64,000 nt of DNA from contig JAGWXF010000002.1 in NCBI GenBank assembly GCA_018970025.1, positions 1-64,000 of the forward strand, in the 5' to 3' direction. Shown here one piece after another: positions 1 to 8,450 of the stretch. Position 1 is the first letter of the stretch; every line of letters begins with the position of its first letter. This stretch comes from Actinomycetales bacterium (GTDB lineage: Bacteria; Actinomycetota; Actinomycetes; S36-B12). Under the pieces are notes generated by a model. That model made no database searches and had not been told where the DNA came from. It worked only from the letters and a program-made list of their open reading frames with translations. Both the position numbers and the translations under genes were made by a program.

Positions 1-40
1 TGACCGCCCCGCTAGTGGTCGCGGATCATAGTCCGAGTGA

Positions 41-66
41 CACGGCCTGCGTGAGCTCAGGCCGTG
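41..66. repeat. Perfect 9-bp inverted repeat (hairpin) near left edge
   Basis: CACGGCCTG (41-49) and CAGGCCGTG (58-66) are exact reverse complements around an 8-nt loop. No gene is visible around it in 1-134, so it may be a terminator or protein-binding site of the mobile element. No T-run follows on either strand. Confidence 0.45.
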
Positions 67-138
67 AGGACACTGCGTAGGGCTCGCATGTCCGCCCGAA
101 TTGGTGACCCGTGACGTGGGGGAATGTGCCCCCGCTAG

Positions 139-1331
139 GGAAACGCTGATCAACGGCCGGTTTCGGGGTTGACGGGCCCGGATGCGCGCTGTCTTGGCGC
201 TGGAGTGCCGCCTGTCGGTCCCGTCGGTCCCTGTTTCGAGGCCTGTTCGGGGTTTCGGGCACGCTGCCGCTTGGCCGTCACCCGGTCAGGGCGACGGCAC
301 GCGCCCGCATCAGCCAGTTCGCCGACGTGAACAGCATGTGCAGGTGGTTGCCGTTCTTGGCCAGGCCCCGGTACCGGGTCTTGGTGAACGTGAAGTCACG
401 CTTGACGATCAGGTACGGGTGCTCGACCTTGCCCCAGACCGATGCCTGCTGTGAGGTGATCACCCGATCCTGCGGCGGCATCGTTCGCAGTGGTCCCTTC
501 CGGGAAGCGACCCGGAACTCAAACGTGGACAGGTGCTCGTCGCCGGTGATGTCGGGCCGCTTGTCGGCGCCCTGGTAGCCGGCATCGGCGTAGACGACCT
601 CATCGTCATCACGGACCAGGCCCGCGACCTCGTCCAGGTCATGCACGTTCGCCGCCGTCACGCTCACCGAGTGCACGTACCCCGTCCCGGCATCCACCCC
701 GGTGTGGGCCTTCATCCCGAAGTACCACTGGTTGCCCTTCTTCGTCTGATGCATCTGAGGATCCCGTGTCCCGGTGGCGTTCTTCGTCGACGACGGCGCC
801 GCGATCAGCGTGGCATCCACGATCGTCCCGCCACGCATGATCCAGCCCTGCCCCTGGAAGATCTCGTTCTGCGACGCGAACAACGCCTCCCCCAGCCTGT
901 GCTCCTCCAGCAGGTGCCGGAAATGCAGCAGCGTCGTCGCATCCGGGACCTGCTCGACCGCGAAGTCCAGACCCAGGAAGCAGCGCATCGCATACGAGTC
1001 ATAGACCGCGTCCTCAGTGCCCTCATCGGACAGGGAGAACCACACCTGCAGCAGATACATCCGCAGCATCGTCTCGACCGGCTTGGCCTTGCGGCCCCTC
1101 TTGCCCGGGGCATCGCAGTAGTAGAACGGCTCGATCAGCGCGACCCATTCGGTCCACGGGATCACCGCATCCATCGACTCCAGGAACCGCTCATGACCCG
1201 AGACACGGCGACGGTTTCCGTACTCCACATCAGTGAAACTCGGCTGCTCGCTGCGCAAGCCCGATTCTCCCCGACCAGCCCCCAGCCCTGCAGCAACGCC
1301 ACCCCCAGGAAGCGAGAAAATCAGCGAATCC
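139..1331 (-). mobile_element. IS5-group insertion sequence, about 1.19 kb
   Basis: A single transposase ORF lies between imperfect terminal inverted repeats: GGAAACGCTGAT at the left end (139-150) and, on the other strand, GGATTCGCTGAT at the right end (1320-1331), 10 of 12 identical. The outer tetranucleotides are CTAG (135-138) and TTAG (1332-1335); each fits the YTAR target preference known for IS5, but they are not identical to each other. The length of 1193 bp is close to that of IS5 itself. The element appears structurally complete. Confidence 0.8.
278..1258 (-). CDS. IS5-family DDE transposase
   Basis: This 326-residue transposase catalyses cut-and-paste movement of the surrounding insertion sequence. 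The IS5-type N-terminal domain comes first, with WTEWVALIEPFYY near residue 37. The RNase-H-like catalytic core follows, with the first Asp in TIVDATLIAAPS, the second in VVYADAGYQG, and the Glu in SVWGKVEHPYLIVKR of the DDE triad, where the downstream K/R spacing is typical of this family. Length matches full-length IS5 transposases and no frameshift is visible, so the gene looks intact and the element may be active or recently arrived. Both terminal repeats are present around it. It lies inside a larger tRNA-associated element and probably has nothing to do with that element's own transfer. Recognition of the family is confident; activity is inference. Confidence 0.93.
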   Translation of the reverse strand: MRSEQPSFTDVEYGNRRRVSGHERFLESMDAVIPWTEWVALIEPFYYCDAPGKRGRKAKPVETMLRMYLLQVWFSLSDEGTEDAVYDSYAMRCFLGLDFAVEQVPDATTLLHFRHLLEEHRLGEALFASQNEIFQGQGWIMRGGTIVDATLIAAPSSTKNATGTRDPQMHQTKKGNQWYFGMKAHTGVDAGTGYVHSVSVTAANVHDLDEVAGLVRDDDEVVYADAGYQGADKRPDITGDEHLSTFEFRVASRKGPLRTMPPQDRVITSQQASVWGKVEHPYLIVKRDFTFTKTRYRGLAKNGNHLHMLFTSANWLMRARAVALTG

Positions 1332-1414
1332 TTAGGAGTGAGGCCCGAGTTGGTTGAACACCTCTCAACCGGGAAGGGCGCCGATAGGGGGACACGTCAC
1401 GACAACTGAATGGC

Positions 1415-1892
1415 TTGGGTCCAGCCGAAGACCCCGTTGAGCCCCTGACCGGAGTCCAAGGCAATGGCACAGGACACGCAAGTCAGTGGAGCGAACTCGC
1501 AGAAGCCGCGGTCTGCGTCAACGACACGTCCCCGGGCCTCCGCGGCACGCGCATCTACGACGGCCTTTCCGTCTCCCGCTCCTATACGTATCGATAGGGA
1601 GACGAAGACTGGGTCCCGGTCACCCTCGACACCAGCTACGAGTACGTCGAGCATCCCTTTCTACGGCCGCTCGCTGCGCATCGCCACGGACATGCCGACA
1701 ACGGGCCCCGTCGATGCGTATGCAGCGACCAATGCCTTCGGCAGCGAGGGCTACGCGCTGCTTGGCGGGTTCAGTGCCATCGACGGCGGCATCCGACTGG
1801 CCACGGAGTACCCGCTGTCCCTCGATCGATCCTGGAGCTATAGGCCGCTGCTCGCCGAGACGTGCATGCGGGACCGGCACTGGCCAGACTAG
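1415..1892 (+). pseudogene. Interrupted ORF of unknown function
   Basis: Three consecutive reading-frame pieces on the plus strand read like one broken protein. The first ends in SVSRSYTYR at an in-frame TAG (1595-1597). The same frame then continues as GDEDWVPVTLDTSYEYVEHP. A +1 shift near 1660 leads into FYGRSLRIATDMPTTGPVDA and on to AIDGGIRLATEYPLSLDRSW, ending at 1892. The composition (Tyr, Thr, Asp, Ser and few Arg/Pro runs) is protein-like rather than the Arg/Pro-rich pattern of shadow frames in this GC-rich DNA. I do not recognise the family. It lies between the insertion sequence and the replication gene and overlaps the degenerate tail of the latter on the other strand. It may be an old passenger gene. 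Confidence 0.35.
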
Positions 1893-3005
1893 GCACAGTC
1901 CGGTCAGGACCCGTGCGTCGCCGGGCGTGCCGGCTGGTCGGCTTGGCGGCGATCGAGCGAGGGGCCGCGGCTGGCGCGGGTGTCCCCCGCGCGGACCGCC
2001 CGCCGGGATCGCCGCCGTGGCGTGGCTTGGCGAGGCCCGCTTGGAGTCTCGCCGTACCGGTCGCATCCGCCAGCGGTTCAGGATGCGCGCAGCGCCGCGG
2101 GAGACGGCCACGCGCGTCGCGTGCTTCGCCCTCTCGTGCAGCTCGCGCCAGCGGCACGCGGCGGCGCGGTCCCCTGCCGAGGCGCGGTCGGCCAAGTCGG
2201 CCACGACAGTGGCGGCGCCCTTGCTGAGGTAGTGGGCCATCGCGGCCGGGTCGTCCACCACGAAGCCTTCCACGGCGTGCCCGGCGGGGTCGGCCGCCGC
2301 GAGGGACACTCCTGCCTTGGCCAGGCCCGCGGTCCACCTGGCGCGGATCGCCTCGACGAGCGCATCCACGTCTGCCCTGGTCGTGCCCTTGGGCAGGAGG
2401 AAGAGCTGGTGGTTGTGGGGGTGCCAGCCGTTGCCGGCCGGGGAGTCGGTGATCTCCAGGACCCGGGCGAATCCCGCGATCCCGAACTCGCGCTCGATCC
2501 GCAGCCACGGGCGCCGCGACCCGAAGGAGTGCTGCCTCGTGGCGGTCAGGCGCGCCAGCACATCGGGCAGGTCGTCTGTCAGCCGGTGCGGAACCGTGAG
2601 CGCAACGTGCGCGATCACCCCGCCCATCCCGTGCCACGCCTCGAGGACCTCGAGGATGTCGGCCCCGTGCCTCGCCCAGGCCAGCGCCGAGCAGTGCGCG
2701 CAGGCCCACGGGGCCCCGCAGCGGATCCGGACCCCGCGGGGCTCGCGGTGCTCGCGGGCGGCGGCTGCTGCCTCCCGCGCCGTGACCAGCGTGCCCCTGC
2801 CGCAGGCGCCTGCCCGGCCGGGCAGAACGCCGTACGCGGCCTGCACCCGGCGATCCCGGTCTTCCCGGCTGCCCCACAGATGGTGCGGCGAACCCGATGA
2901 CCGGACGCCGATGCCTGCGGTAGTACCCAGGGAGCGGGCACGCGGCCGCCGGCGGCGAGCCCGGACGTTTCGCGGCACACGCCCGCCATCGGCGGGCCGG
3001 CCCAC
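1620..3005 (-). CDS. Rolling-circle replication initiator (HUH Rep), tail degenerate
   Basis: This looks like the plasmid/AICE-type Rep that nicks DNA to start rolling-circle replication. A CGAPWACAHC segment near residue 120 matches the cysteine-containing motif (CGxxWACPxC) of actinobacterial Rep proteins. GGVIAHVALTVPHR follows, then the metal-binding HUH motif in NGWHPHNHQLFLL, and MAHYLSKGA, which would supply the catalytic tyrosine. RWRELHERAK resembles the conserved W-x-E region downstream. After about position 2080 the reading frame turns into Arg/Pro-rich sequence without family resemblance and overlaps another possible broken gene, so the C terminus is probably frameshifted or replaced. 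The N-terminal 80 residues also look poorly conserved, so the start is uncertain. In AICEs such a Rep sits beside int and xis; here the serine recombinase gene lies between them. Confidence 0.7.
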   Translation of the reverse strand: MGRPADGGRVPRNVRARRRRPRARSLGTTAGIGVRSSGSPHHLWGSREDRDRRVQAAYGVLPGRAGACGRGTLVTAREAAAAAREHREPRGVRIRCGAPWACAHCSALAWARHGADILEVLEAWHGMGGVIAHVALTVPHRLTDDLPDVLARLTATRQHSFGSRRPWLRIEREFGIAGFARVLEITDSPAGNGWHPHNHQLFLLPKGTTRADVDALVEAIRARWTAGLAKAGVSLAAADPAGHAVEGFVVDDPAAMAHYLSKGAATVVADLADRASAGDRAAACRWRELHERAKHATRVAVSRGAARILNRWRMRPVRRDSKRASPSHATAAIPAGGPRGGHPRQPRPLARSPPSRPAGTPGDARVLTGLCLVWPVPVPHARLGEQRPIAPGSIEGQRVLRGQSDAAVDGTEPAKQRVALAAEGIGRCIRIDGARCRHVRGDAQRAAVERDARRTRSWCRG

Positions 3006-3135
3006 TCGCCGGTTCGCCGAGGGGGTGCCGGGCTATTCCTGCCGGAATGACCGCCGATTCCCTTCATGCTGGCCGCGTGCGGGCGCCTGCGCTGGGCCGG
3101 CGGCGCCGGATCGACGGGGCGCCGATAGGCAGGGC

Positions 3136-3324
3136 ATGGAATCCGATGCCATCCCCCGTTCTCCGTCCCCGCTCCGGAGGCTGCGCGCCGACGGCTCGTT
3201 CGCGGCCCTGCTCGCCGACCCAGACTGGCACCCCACGATCCACGCGTTCCTCGTGCAGGACCCGGTCGACCAGGCAGGAACTAAGCCGGGGACAAATGAC
3301 ACCCAGATGTCTTTTTTGTCCTAA
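3136..3324 (+). CDS. Small hypothetical protein upstream of serine recombinase
   Basis: This 62-codon frame starts at ATG, ends at TAA and has strongly GC-biased third positions until its last dozen codons. The product contains RRLRADGSFAALLADPDWHP and a Gln/Asp-rich end, with no membrane segment or known motif. An AGG/AGGG stretch precedes the ATG at 3128-3134, a plausible but close ribosome binding site. It ends inside the AT-rich inverted-repeat region and only 37 bp before the start of the recombinase, so it could be co-transcribed with it as a small accessory or directionality factor. That role is a guess from position only. No function is recognised. Confidence 0.4.
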   Translation: MESDAIPRSPSPLRRLRADGSFAALLADPDWHPTIHAFLVQDPVDQAGTKPGTNDTQMSFLS

Positions 3325-3348
3325 ATAGCATGCTATATTCCATTTGTC
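3291..3348. promoter_or_regulatory. AT-rich nested inverted repeats: candidate att site or operator
   Basis: GACAAATG (3291-3298) and CATTTGTC (3341-3348) form an 8-bp inverted repeat. Between them lie a T6 run (3312-3317) and the 12-bp perfect palindrome ATAGCATGCTAT (3325-3336). TATATT at 3334-3339 could serve as a -10 element. The segment is strikingly AT-rich against its surroundings and ends 13 bp before the serine recombinase start. Large serine integrases often have their attP just upstream of their gene, so this may be attP-like, a promoter/operator, or both. Confidence 0.5.
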
Positions 3349-3361
3349 TCGGAGGTTAGTC

Positions 3362-5950
3362 GTGCGTGCGAATCCCCTCGTCATCCCCGCCGGCCCCGGC
3401 GCCAGGCCACGCCTGGAGCAGCACCTGATCCCTGCCCTGTCCACCGCGATCCTCGAGGGTCGGGTGGTCGTGATCTTCGCCCGCAACAGCGGCAACGGCG
3501 GCCGCCAGGCCCGCCAAGCCTGCATCCTCGACGCGCAGCAGGTCATCGGGGACCTGTCCCGGTTCGGGCTGGACCTGACGCACCTGATGCCCAGCGCGGA
3601 GGACCTCGACGAGTGGCTGCGGGCCGCCCCGGCGATGGGCTCCAAGGACGCCCGGACGGGTCGAGCCTTCAGCAACCGGTTCGTGGAGGTGTGGCTGACC
3701 CCGCAGACCCTGCTGGTCCTGTCGATCGGGACCGGGAGCCGGATGTCCGAGGAGACGCTGAGCCAGCCCTTCATGGACTACGTCGCCCAACGGGTGGTCT
3801 CCACCGTCCCGGTGCTGCTGCACGGCAAGCGGTGGGACCGCCTCGGGCGGCGCAAGTGGGGCCTGGGCCCGGCACTGGAGGCCATGAAGACTTCCCCGCC
3901 GGCGTTCATCGGCGACGAGGACAGGATCGAGCGGCTGGACGAGGCCTCCGAGCTGCGCGCCTTCATCGCCGGCGACCAGGCCGAGCGGTTCGCCGAGAAG
4001 ATCCCCCGGCAGACTCGCCGCGGGATGCGCAGCCGCACCGGGAGCCAAATGCAGGACGGGTACGTGCCCTATGCGATCCCCGCACCCCCGCCACCGGGGA
4101 TGTGCCGGCTGCGGATGGCCGGGTCCGGCGTCGGATCGAACGGCGAGGTGAGGGCGTACTTCGAGTCTCCTGCCCTCCTGCCCGGCCGAAGCGCCGTCGC
4201 CCTGGGATACCCGAACGTCCTCGACCCCGACACCGGCCAGCCGGTCGACCAGGTGGACAACGTCCGCTGGGCGCTCCAGCGGCTCGCCGATCCCAGGTGG
4301 ACCCTCGACCGCATCGGCGAGGGCCTGGTCCAGCGCCGCTTCAGCCACACCCGCCCCCGCGAGCACCACGGGCTCGACACCACCTGCGCCCCCCGCTCCC
4401 CGAAGGCAGAGGCGGCGCGCAAGAAGCGGTACCAGCACCCCTACGGGGAAATCGTCAGGCCGATCCTGAGCAACCTCGAGTTCTACGAGACCGGGATCCT
4501 GCGCCGCACCCTCGGCGTCGACGGGATCGACGACATCGAGATCACCGGGCTCATCCCGCCCGACGGCCCCTGGGCCCCACCCGAGACCTTCGCCGCCATC
4601 CGCAGGCGCAGGAGCGAGCGCATCGCGCGCCGCGGCAAGTCCGCGATGCTGCTGTCCCGGCTCCCGGTGACGATCAACGGCATCGACGCGGTCCTGCAGG
4701 GCCATCCTGCCTCCCGCCAGCAGCCCTGCTACGGGTTCTGGGACCGAGCCGCTGACGTCTGCGTCCCCGCCGGCATCACCATCGACCACGCCGACCTCGC
4801 CCAGCTGGTCGCCGAGGCCCTCGACCACGCCGCGCGCACCGGGCTCGCCCTGCCCGCGATCGGCCAGGACGGCGCCGGCAGCCCAGAGCTCGAGCAGGCC
4901 GGGCAGGCCGTGCGCGCCCTGCGCCTGCGACTCCAGGAAGCCCACGCCCGGCGGGACCGCCTATACCAGCGCATGGACACACCCGACGTCCTCGGACCCC
5001 TGCTCGCCCGCCTCGCCCACGACTACAACGAGATCGAGCTGGACACGATCCCCGCGCTGCAGCGCCAGATCGAGGCCGCCGAAGCCGACCTGCGCCGCGT
5101 TGAGCAGGTCCTGCTCTCCCAGACGGGCGTGGAACCCGACCGGCTCGACGCCCTCGTCCGCGCCCTGGCCTCCCCCTGGCGCTCCGACGCCCGGCCCGAG
5201 ATCTTCGCCCTCATCCACTCCCTGCAGATCACCACCGAGCGCGTGTGCCCCCACCGGCACTTCCGCGGCTACCGCGCGCACCTGCGCGTCGAGCTCGCCC
5301 TCACCGACGCCGACGGCACCCCCTGCCTGCTCGCCCACGAGAAGTCCATCCCCCTCACCGGGCTGCGCCGCTACCAGCAGGCAATCGAGCACCGCCGGGA
5401 CATGCTCCGCGACGGAATCCCCGCCGCCCAGCACAAGCCAGCGAAGGGTGCCTCCATCAGCACCAGCGAGCTCCCCGCCGCACTGGGCCTGCAGGAGCAC
5501 CAGCGCTGCCTCGTCCACGCCGAGGACCCCCGCCTGCTGCGCCTGGCCTTCGCCGTCGTCGAGGCATCCCAAGCCGGCGCCCCCGACCCCGCCGAGGCCA
5601 TCACCGCGATCGCGGCCAGCCTCGGCGAGCCCGAGGCACTCGTCGCCCGATGCTGGAACCTATACGGCCCCCAAGGCACCAAGACCGGCCGCTGGCAACG
5701 ACGACTCCGGCCTGCCGACCGGACCCCGCGCCCCTGCCAGCCATGCGGCACCACCCGACTATGGCCCCTCATCGACGAGATCACCGGAGGCGTCTGCCCC
5801 GCATGCCGGCAGGACGAAGCCGGCATCACCTGGCCCACCCACTACGACCAATGGCTCACCAACCAGCCCAGGTACCTTGACCCCAAGCAAGCAGCACTCC
5901 CACGAAGCCCCAAGGCGAGTGCCCGCCCACAGACTCCCGCGCAAGCGTGA
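3362..5950 (+). CDS. Divergent large serine recombinase
   Basis: The protein would catalyse site-specific integration or excision through a serine nucleophile. The GTG at 3362 is chosen because GGAGG (3351-3355) lies 6 nt upstream; an in-frame TTG at 3344 is less likely. The product has 862 residues. The N-terminal resolvase-like domain has FARNSGNGGRQARQA (candidate catalytic Ser in R-N-S), and GKRWDRLGRRKWG matches the D-R-L-x-R helix of the family. The recombinase domain then includes TRRGMRSRTGSQMQDGYVPY and RWTLDRIGEGLVQRRFS. A long Glu/Arg/Leu-rich coiled coil spans roughly residues 510-610, and a C-terminal zinc ribbon has CQPC and CPAC near residue 810. It is longer than most family members (450-700) and its catalytic domain is divergent, so activity needs proof. 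Confidence 0.75.
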   Translation: MRANPLVIPAGPGARPRLEQHLIPALSTAILEGRVVVIFARNSGNGGRQARQACILDAQQVIGDLSRFGLDLTHLMPSAEDLDEWLRAAPAMGSKDARTGRAFSNRFVEVWLTPQTLLVLSIGTGSRMSEETLSQPFMDYVAQRVVSTVPVLLHGKRWDRLGRRKWGLGPALEAMKTSPPAFIGDEDRIERLDEASELRAFIAGDQAERFAEKIPRQTRRGMRSRTGSQMQDGYVPYAIPAPPPPGMCRLRMAGSGVGSNGEVRAYFESPALLPGRSAVALGYPNVLDPDTGQPVDQVDNVRWALQRLADPRWTLDRIGEGLVQRRFSHTRPREHHGLDTTCAPRSPKAEAARKKRYQHPYGEIVRPILSNLEFYETGILRRTLGVDGIDDIEITGLIPPDGPWAPPETFAAIRRRRSERIARRGKSAMLLSRLPVTINGIDAVLQGHPASRQQPCYGFWDRAADVCVPAGITIDHADLAQLVAEALDHAARTGLALPAIGQDGAGSPELEQAGQAVRALRLRLQEAHARRDRLYQRMDTPDVLGPLLARLAHDYNEIELDTIPALQRQIEAAEADLRRVEQVLLSQTGVEPDRLDALVRALASPWRSDARPEIFALIHSLQITTERVCPHRHFRGYRAHLRVELALTDADGTPCLLAHEKSIPLTGLRRYQQAIEHRRDMLRDGIPAAQHKPAKGASISTSELPAALGLQEHQRCLVHAEDPRLLRLAFAVVEASQAGAPDPAEAITAIAASLGEPEALVARCWNLYGPQGTKTGRWQRRLRPADRTPRPCQPCGTTRLWPLIDEITGGVCPACRQDEAGITWPTHYDQWLTNQPRYLDPKQAALPRSPKASARPQTPAQA

Positions 5951-6215
5951 GCAAGGAGCCCTTTGCCGGAGCTGACGGAGCCCGTCAACCTCGCCGCATG
6001 AGGCCGCACGGCTCGCGGAGCCGAGGGTTCCGCTTCCCCCTTCGAGGACACCCCGCGGACGGCGGACCTCACGAAAGGCAGCGTCGTCGTGACGCACGGC
6101 ATAGGGCCTACCCGCCAGGCATGGCTCCGCGCCCCTGGAGTTGCCCCCTGAGCCCGCCCTGTGTGCGGGCACGTCTCGTCAAGCCCAACCACCGCAACGG
6201 CCTCGGCTGACGCGA

Positions 6216-8450
6216 TCAGCAGTTCCGCGGCTGCTCGCGGGCCAGGGCGCGCCTGGCTTCGCGGATCGATGCCCGGGTGATCAGCCGGGACCCGCGCCAG
6301 CCCCGCTCGGGGATCTCGGCCAGCGAGCCTGCCTCGATGAGGGACTGCACCGCGGCCGGGGAGACGCCGAGGATGCCCGCCGCCTCGGCGATGGTGGCGG
6401 CCCGCGCGGCGAGCTCCCGCTCGGCCTCGACGATGCTGCGGAGCCGTGCCTCGGTCGCGGCGGGCACCGTCACCGGCGCGGACGGCCCGGCTTGCTCGAT
6501 CTCCAGGTGCTCGCGCCGGACGAGGTAGTACGCGCGCTCGTAGTCGACGTGCAAGTCGGCCGCGACGTCAGCGAGGCGTCGCCGGCTGGAGAGCTCCCCG
6601 GCGAGGTCCAGCACCGCTTGCGTCGGGATCATCAGCGGCGTGCCGTCCGCTCCGGGCCGCGCGGCTGTCAGCCGGCCGTCGCGGACCCACTGCCGGACCG
6701 TCCGGGCGTTCACGCCGAGCAGGTCGCAGGCCTGGCCGGCGGTCATGGCGGGCTCGCCGTGCGCGGTCCGGGCCGAGACGAGCCATCCGGCGTCGACGAG
6801 CGCGGCGTCGATGCGACCCTTGTCCACCCGGAGGGCCGGCTGGTGGCCGGTGGTGCACGACGCGGTCGTCGGGGTGACGAGCCCGCAAGGCAGCGCCTCG
6901 GCGATCAGCCGCTCCATCGCCTGGGCGGCCTCGAGCATGGGGGCGTAGGTGCGGTCGTCGAGGACGTAGTGCCGGTGGTGGACGTCGGTCCCGGCGGCGT
7001 GCCCGGACCAGCGCTTGCGGACGACCTCGCTGACGCCCTCGTACGCGAGATCGGAGATGCTCCCGGCCCGGCTGTCCTTCGGGGTGGGCAGCAGCACCGA
7101 CTCCACGTCCTCGCCGCTGCCGACCGTGATCCCTTCTGCGAGCGCGGCTTCGCGCAGCGCGTGCCGGAATGCCGCCTGCCCGCCGGCGTCCGCGCGCCTC
7201 AGCCCGGGGACCAGCCGGGCGCCGGGGCGGACGGTGCCGTCGGGCAGCGTGTGGAAGACGTCGATCGCCAGCCGGATGAGTCCCATCAGCGGGATCGGGG
7301 CGATGAGGTGCCGTGCGCTCTGCCGGGTCTTCATCTCCCGGGTCGCGTCGGCGCGCACGGCCCTGCCCCGCTCGTCGCGCACGTCGAACCGGCGCCCGCC
7401 CTGCCCCTGGATGCGGACCAGTCCGCGCTCGCCCTGCTCGCTGACGTCGTCGACGGTGATGCCGTAGGCCTCTGAGATCCGTAGGGCGAAGATGCGGATC
7501 AGCCACAGCACGAGCTGGTGAACCGGGTGCAGATGCCGGGCGAGCCGGCCGCACTCCTCCAGCGTCAACTGCATGCGCCTAGGCGGCTCGGGCGTCGCCG
7601 GGGTGGGGATGGAGTCGGCCGAGGAGTCGAAGCGCAGGCTCCACCCCGCGGTGTCGCGCCCGTACTCCAGGATGTGCGTGAGGATGCTGCGGATGTCGCC
7701 GATCACGGCTCCGGCGTACCCGCCGTCCGCGCGCCGGGGCCCGGGCCGCAGCGGCCCGCTCATCCTCCCGGCCGCCCGCAGGTCGCGGGCCGGGACGAGC
7801 CGGCGGCCGTGCTCGTCGATGCGCGAGCCGGGGTAGGCCCCGGCCCTGAGGTCGCGCTTGATGGTGGACCGGCTGGCGCCGGTGAGCGCGACGGCCTCGT
7901 CGATGGTCAGCAGCACGCTGGCCGGCACCCGCCCCGCGGCGACGTCGTCGTCGCCGGTGCCGGTGCCGTACGCGTACTCGCACAGCCAGGCGACGAACGC
8001 GTCGCGCTCGACGTCGGAGCCGTCGGCGTACCCGTGCCGCTCGAAGAACGGCACGAGGTGGTGGTCGATGATGGACCGGACTCGCTCGGCGCGCCCGGTG
8101 CCGGCGCGGCGCAGTCGCACGTACCGCTCCTGCCACCACCCGTAGGCCACGGAACGGAAGTCCGTCCCGGGCGGCCGCTGCCCAGCGGCGGCAGTCGTCG
8201 CGGCGGCCGGGGACGGGGCGGTCGCGAGCGCAGCGGCCGGGCCAGCGGTGCCCGGCGGGAGCTCCAGGTCCGCGGGGCGGCCCCCGGCGTGCAGGACGGC
8301 GATCGCCGCGTCCAGCCACCGCTGGGCCTGGGCCTCGTCGGGGAAGCTCCGCTTGGTGCGCTTCCTGGACCCGCGGCTTGCGGGGACCTCCGCGCGCCAG
8401 CCGGTCGCGGTTCGCGCGATCGTGCCGCGCAGGCGCCTGCCCGCGGTCAC
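6216..8450 (-). CDS. int: Tyrosine recombinase (integrase) with multiple extra HTH modules
   Basis: This 744-residue integrase probably inserts the element at the tRNA-fMet gene. GTG 8450 is chosen because it overlaps the stop of the upstream HTH gene (GTGA) and begins with an arm-binding-like segment, RGTIARTATGWRAEVP. A core-binding domain (about 95-280) is interrupted by an excisionase-type HTH, TIDEAVALTGASRSTIKRDL (about 180-225). The catalytic domain has Arg324 in LRISEAYG, Lys458-x-x-Arg461 in the box usually HxxR, His484 in WSGHAAGTD, and the nucleophile Tyr495 in HHRHYVLD. Three further HTH-like segments fill the C terminus: AGQACDLLGVNARTVRQWVR (about 570), RRRLADVAADLHVDYERAYY (about 630) and EAAGILGVSPAAVQSLIEAG (about 700). 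Typical integrases of this type have 370-500 residues and lack these additions. Confidence 0.88.
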   Translation of the reverse strand: MTAGRRLRGTIARTATGWRAEVPASRGSRKRTKRSFPDEAQAQRWLDAAIAVLHAGGRPADLELPPGTAGPAAALATAPSPAAATTAAAGQRPPGTDFRSVAYGWWQERYVRLRRAGTGRAERVRSIIDHHLVPFFERHGYADGSDVERDAFVAWLCEYAYGTGTGDDDVAAGRVPASVLLTIDEAVALTGASRSTIKRDLRAGAYPGSRIDEHGRRLVPARDLRAAGRMSGPLRPGPRRADGGYAGAVIGDIRSILTHILEYGRDTAGWSLRFDSSADSIPTPATPEPPRRMQLTLEECGRLARHLHPVHQLVLWLIRIFALRISEAYGITVDDVSEQGERGLVRIQGQGGRRFDVRDERGRAVRADATREMKTRQSARHLIAPIPLMGLIRLAIDVFHTLPDGTVRPGARLVPGLRRADAGGQAAFRHALREAALAEGITVGSGEDVESVLLPTPKDSRAGSISDLAYEGVSEVVRKRWSGHAAGTDVHHRHYVLDDRTYAPMLEAAQAMERLIAEALPCGLVTPTTASCTTGHQPALRVDKGRIDAALVDAGWLVSARTAHGEPAMTAGQACDLLGVNARTVRQWVRDGRLTAARPGADGTPLMIPTQAVLDLAGELSSRRRLADVAADLHVDYERAYYLVRREHLEIEQAGPSAPVTVPAATEARLRSIVEAERELAARAATIAEAAGILGVSPAAVQSLIEAGSLAEIPERGWRGSRLITRASIREARRALAREQPRNC

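Noticed and set aside
533-1357. 274-codon plus-strand frame opposite the IS5 transposase
   Set aside because: Antisense to an intact DDE transposase; no domain.
3356-4945. Minus-strand frame of 529 codons opposite the serine recombinase
   Set aside because: Gly/Val/Asp-rich shadow without motifs.
5947-6210. Small ORF overlapping the end of the serine recombinase (GTGA)
   Set aside because: The overlap looks like coupling, but the 87 residues are an Arg/Pro/His-rich shadow-like composition with no domain and no ribosome binding site.
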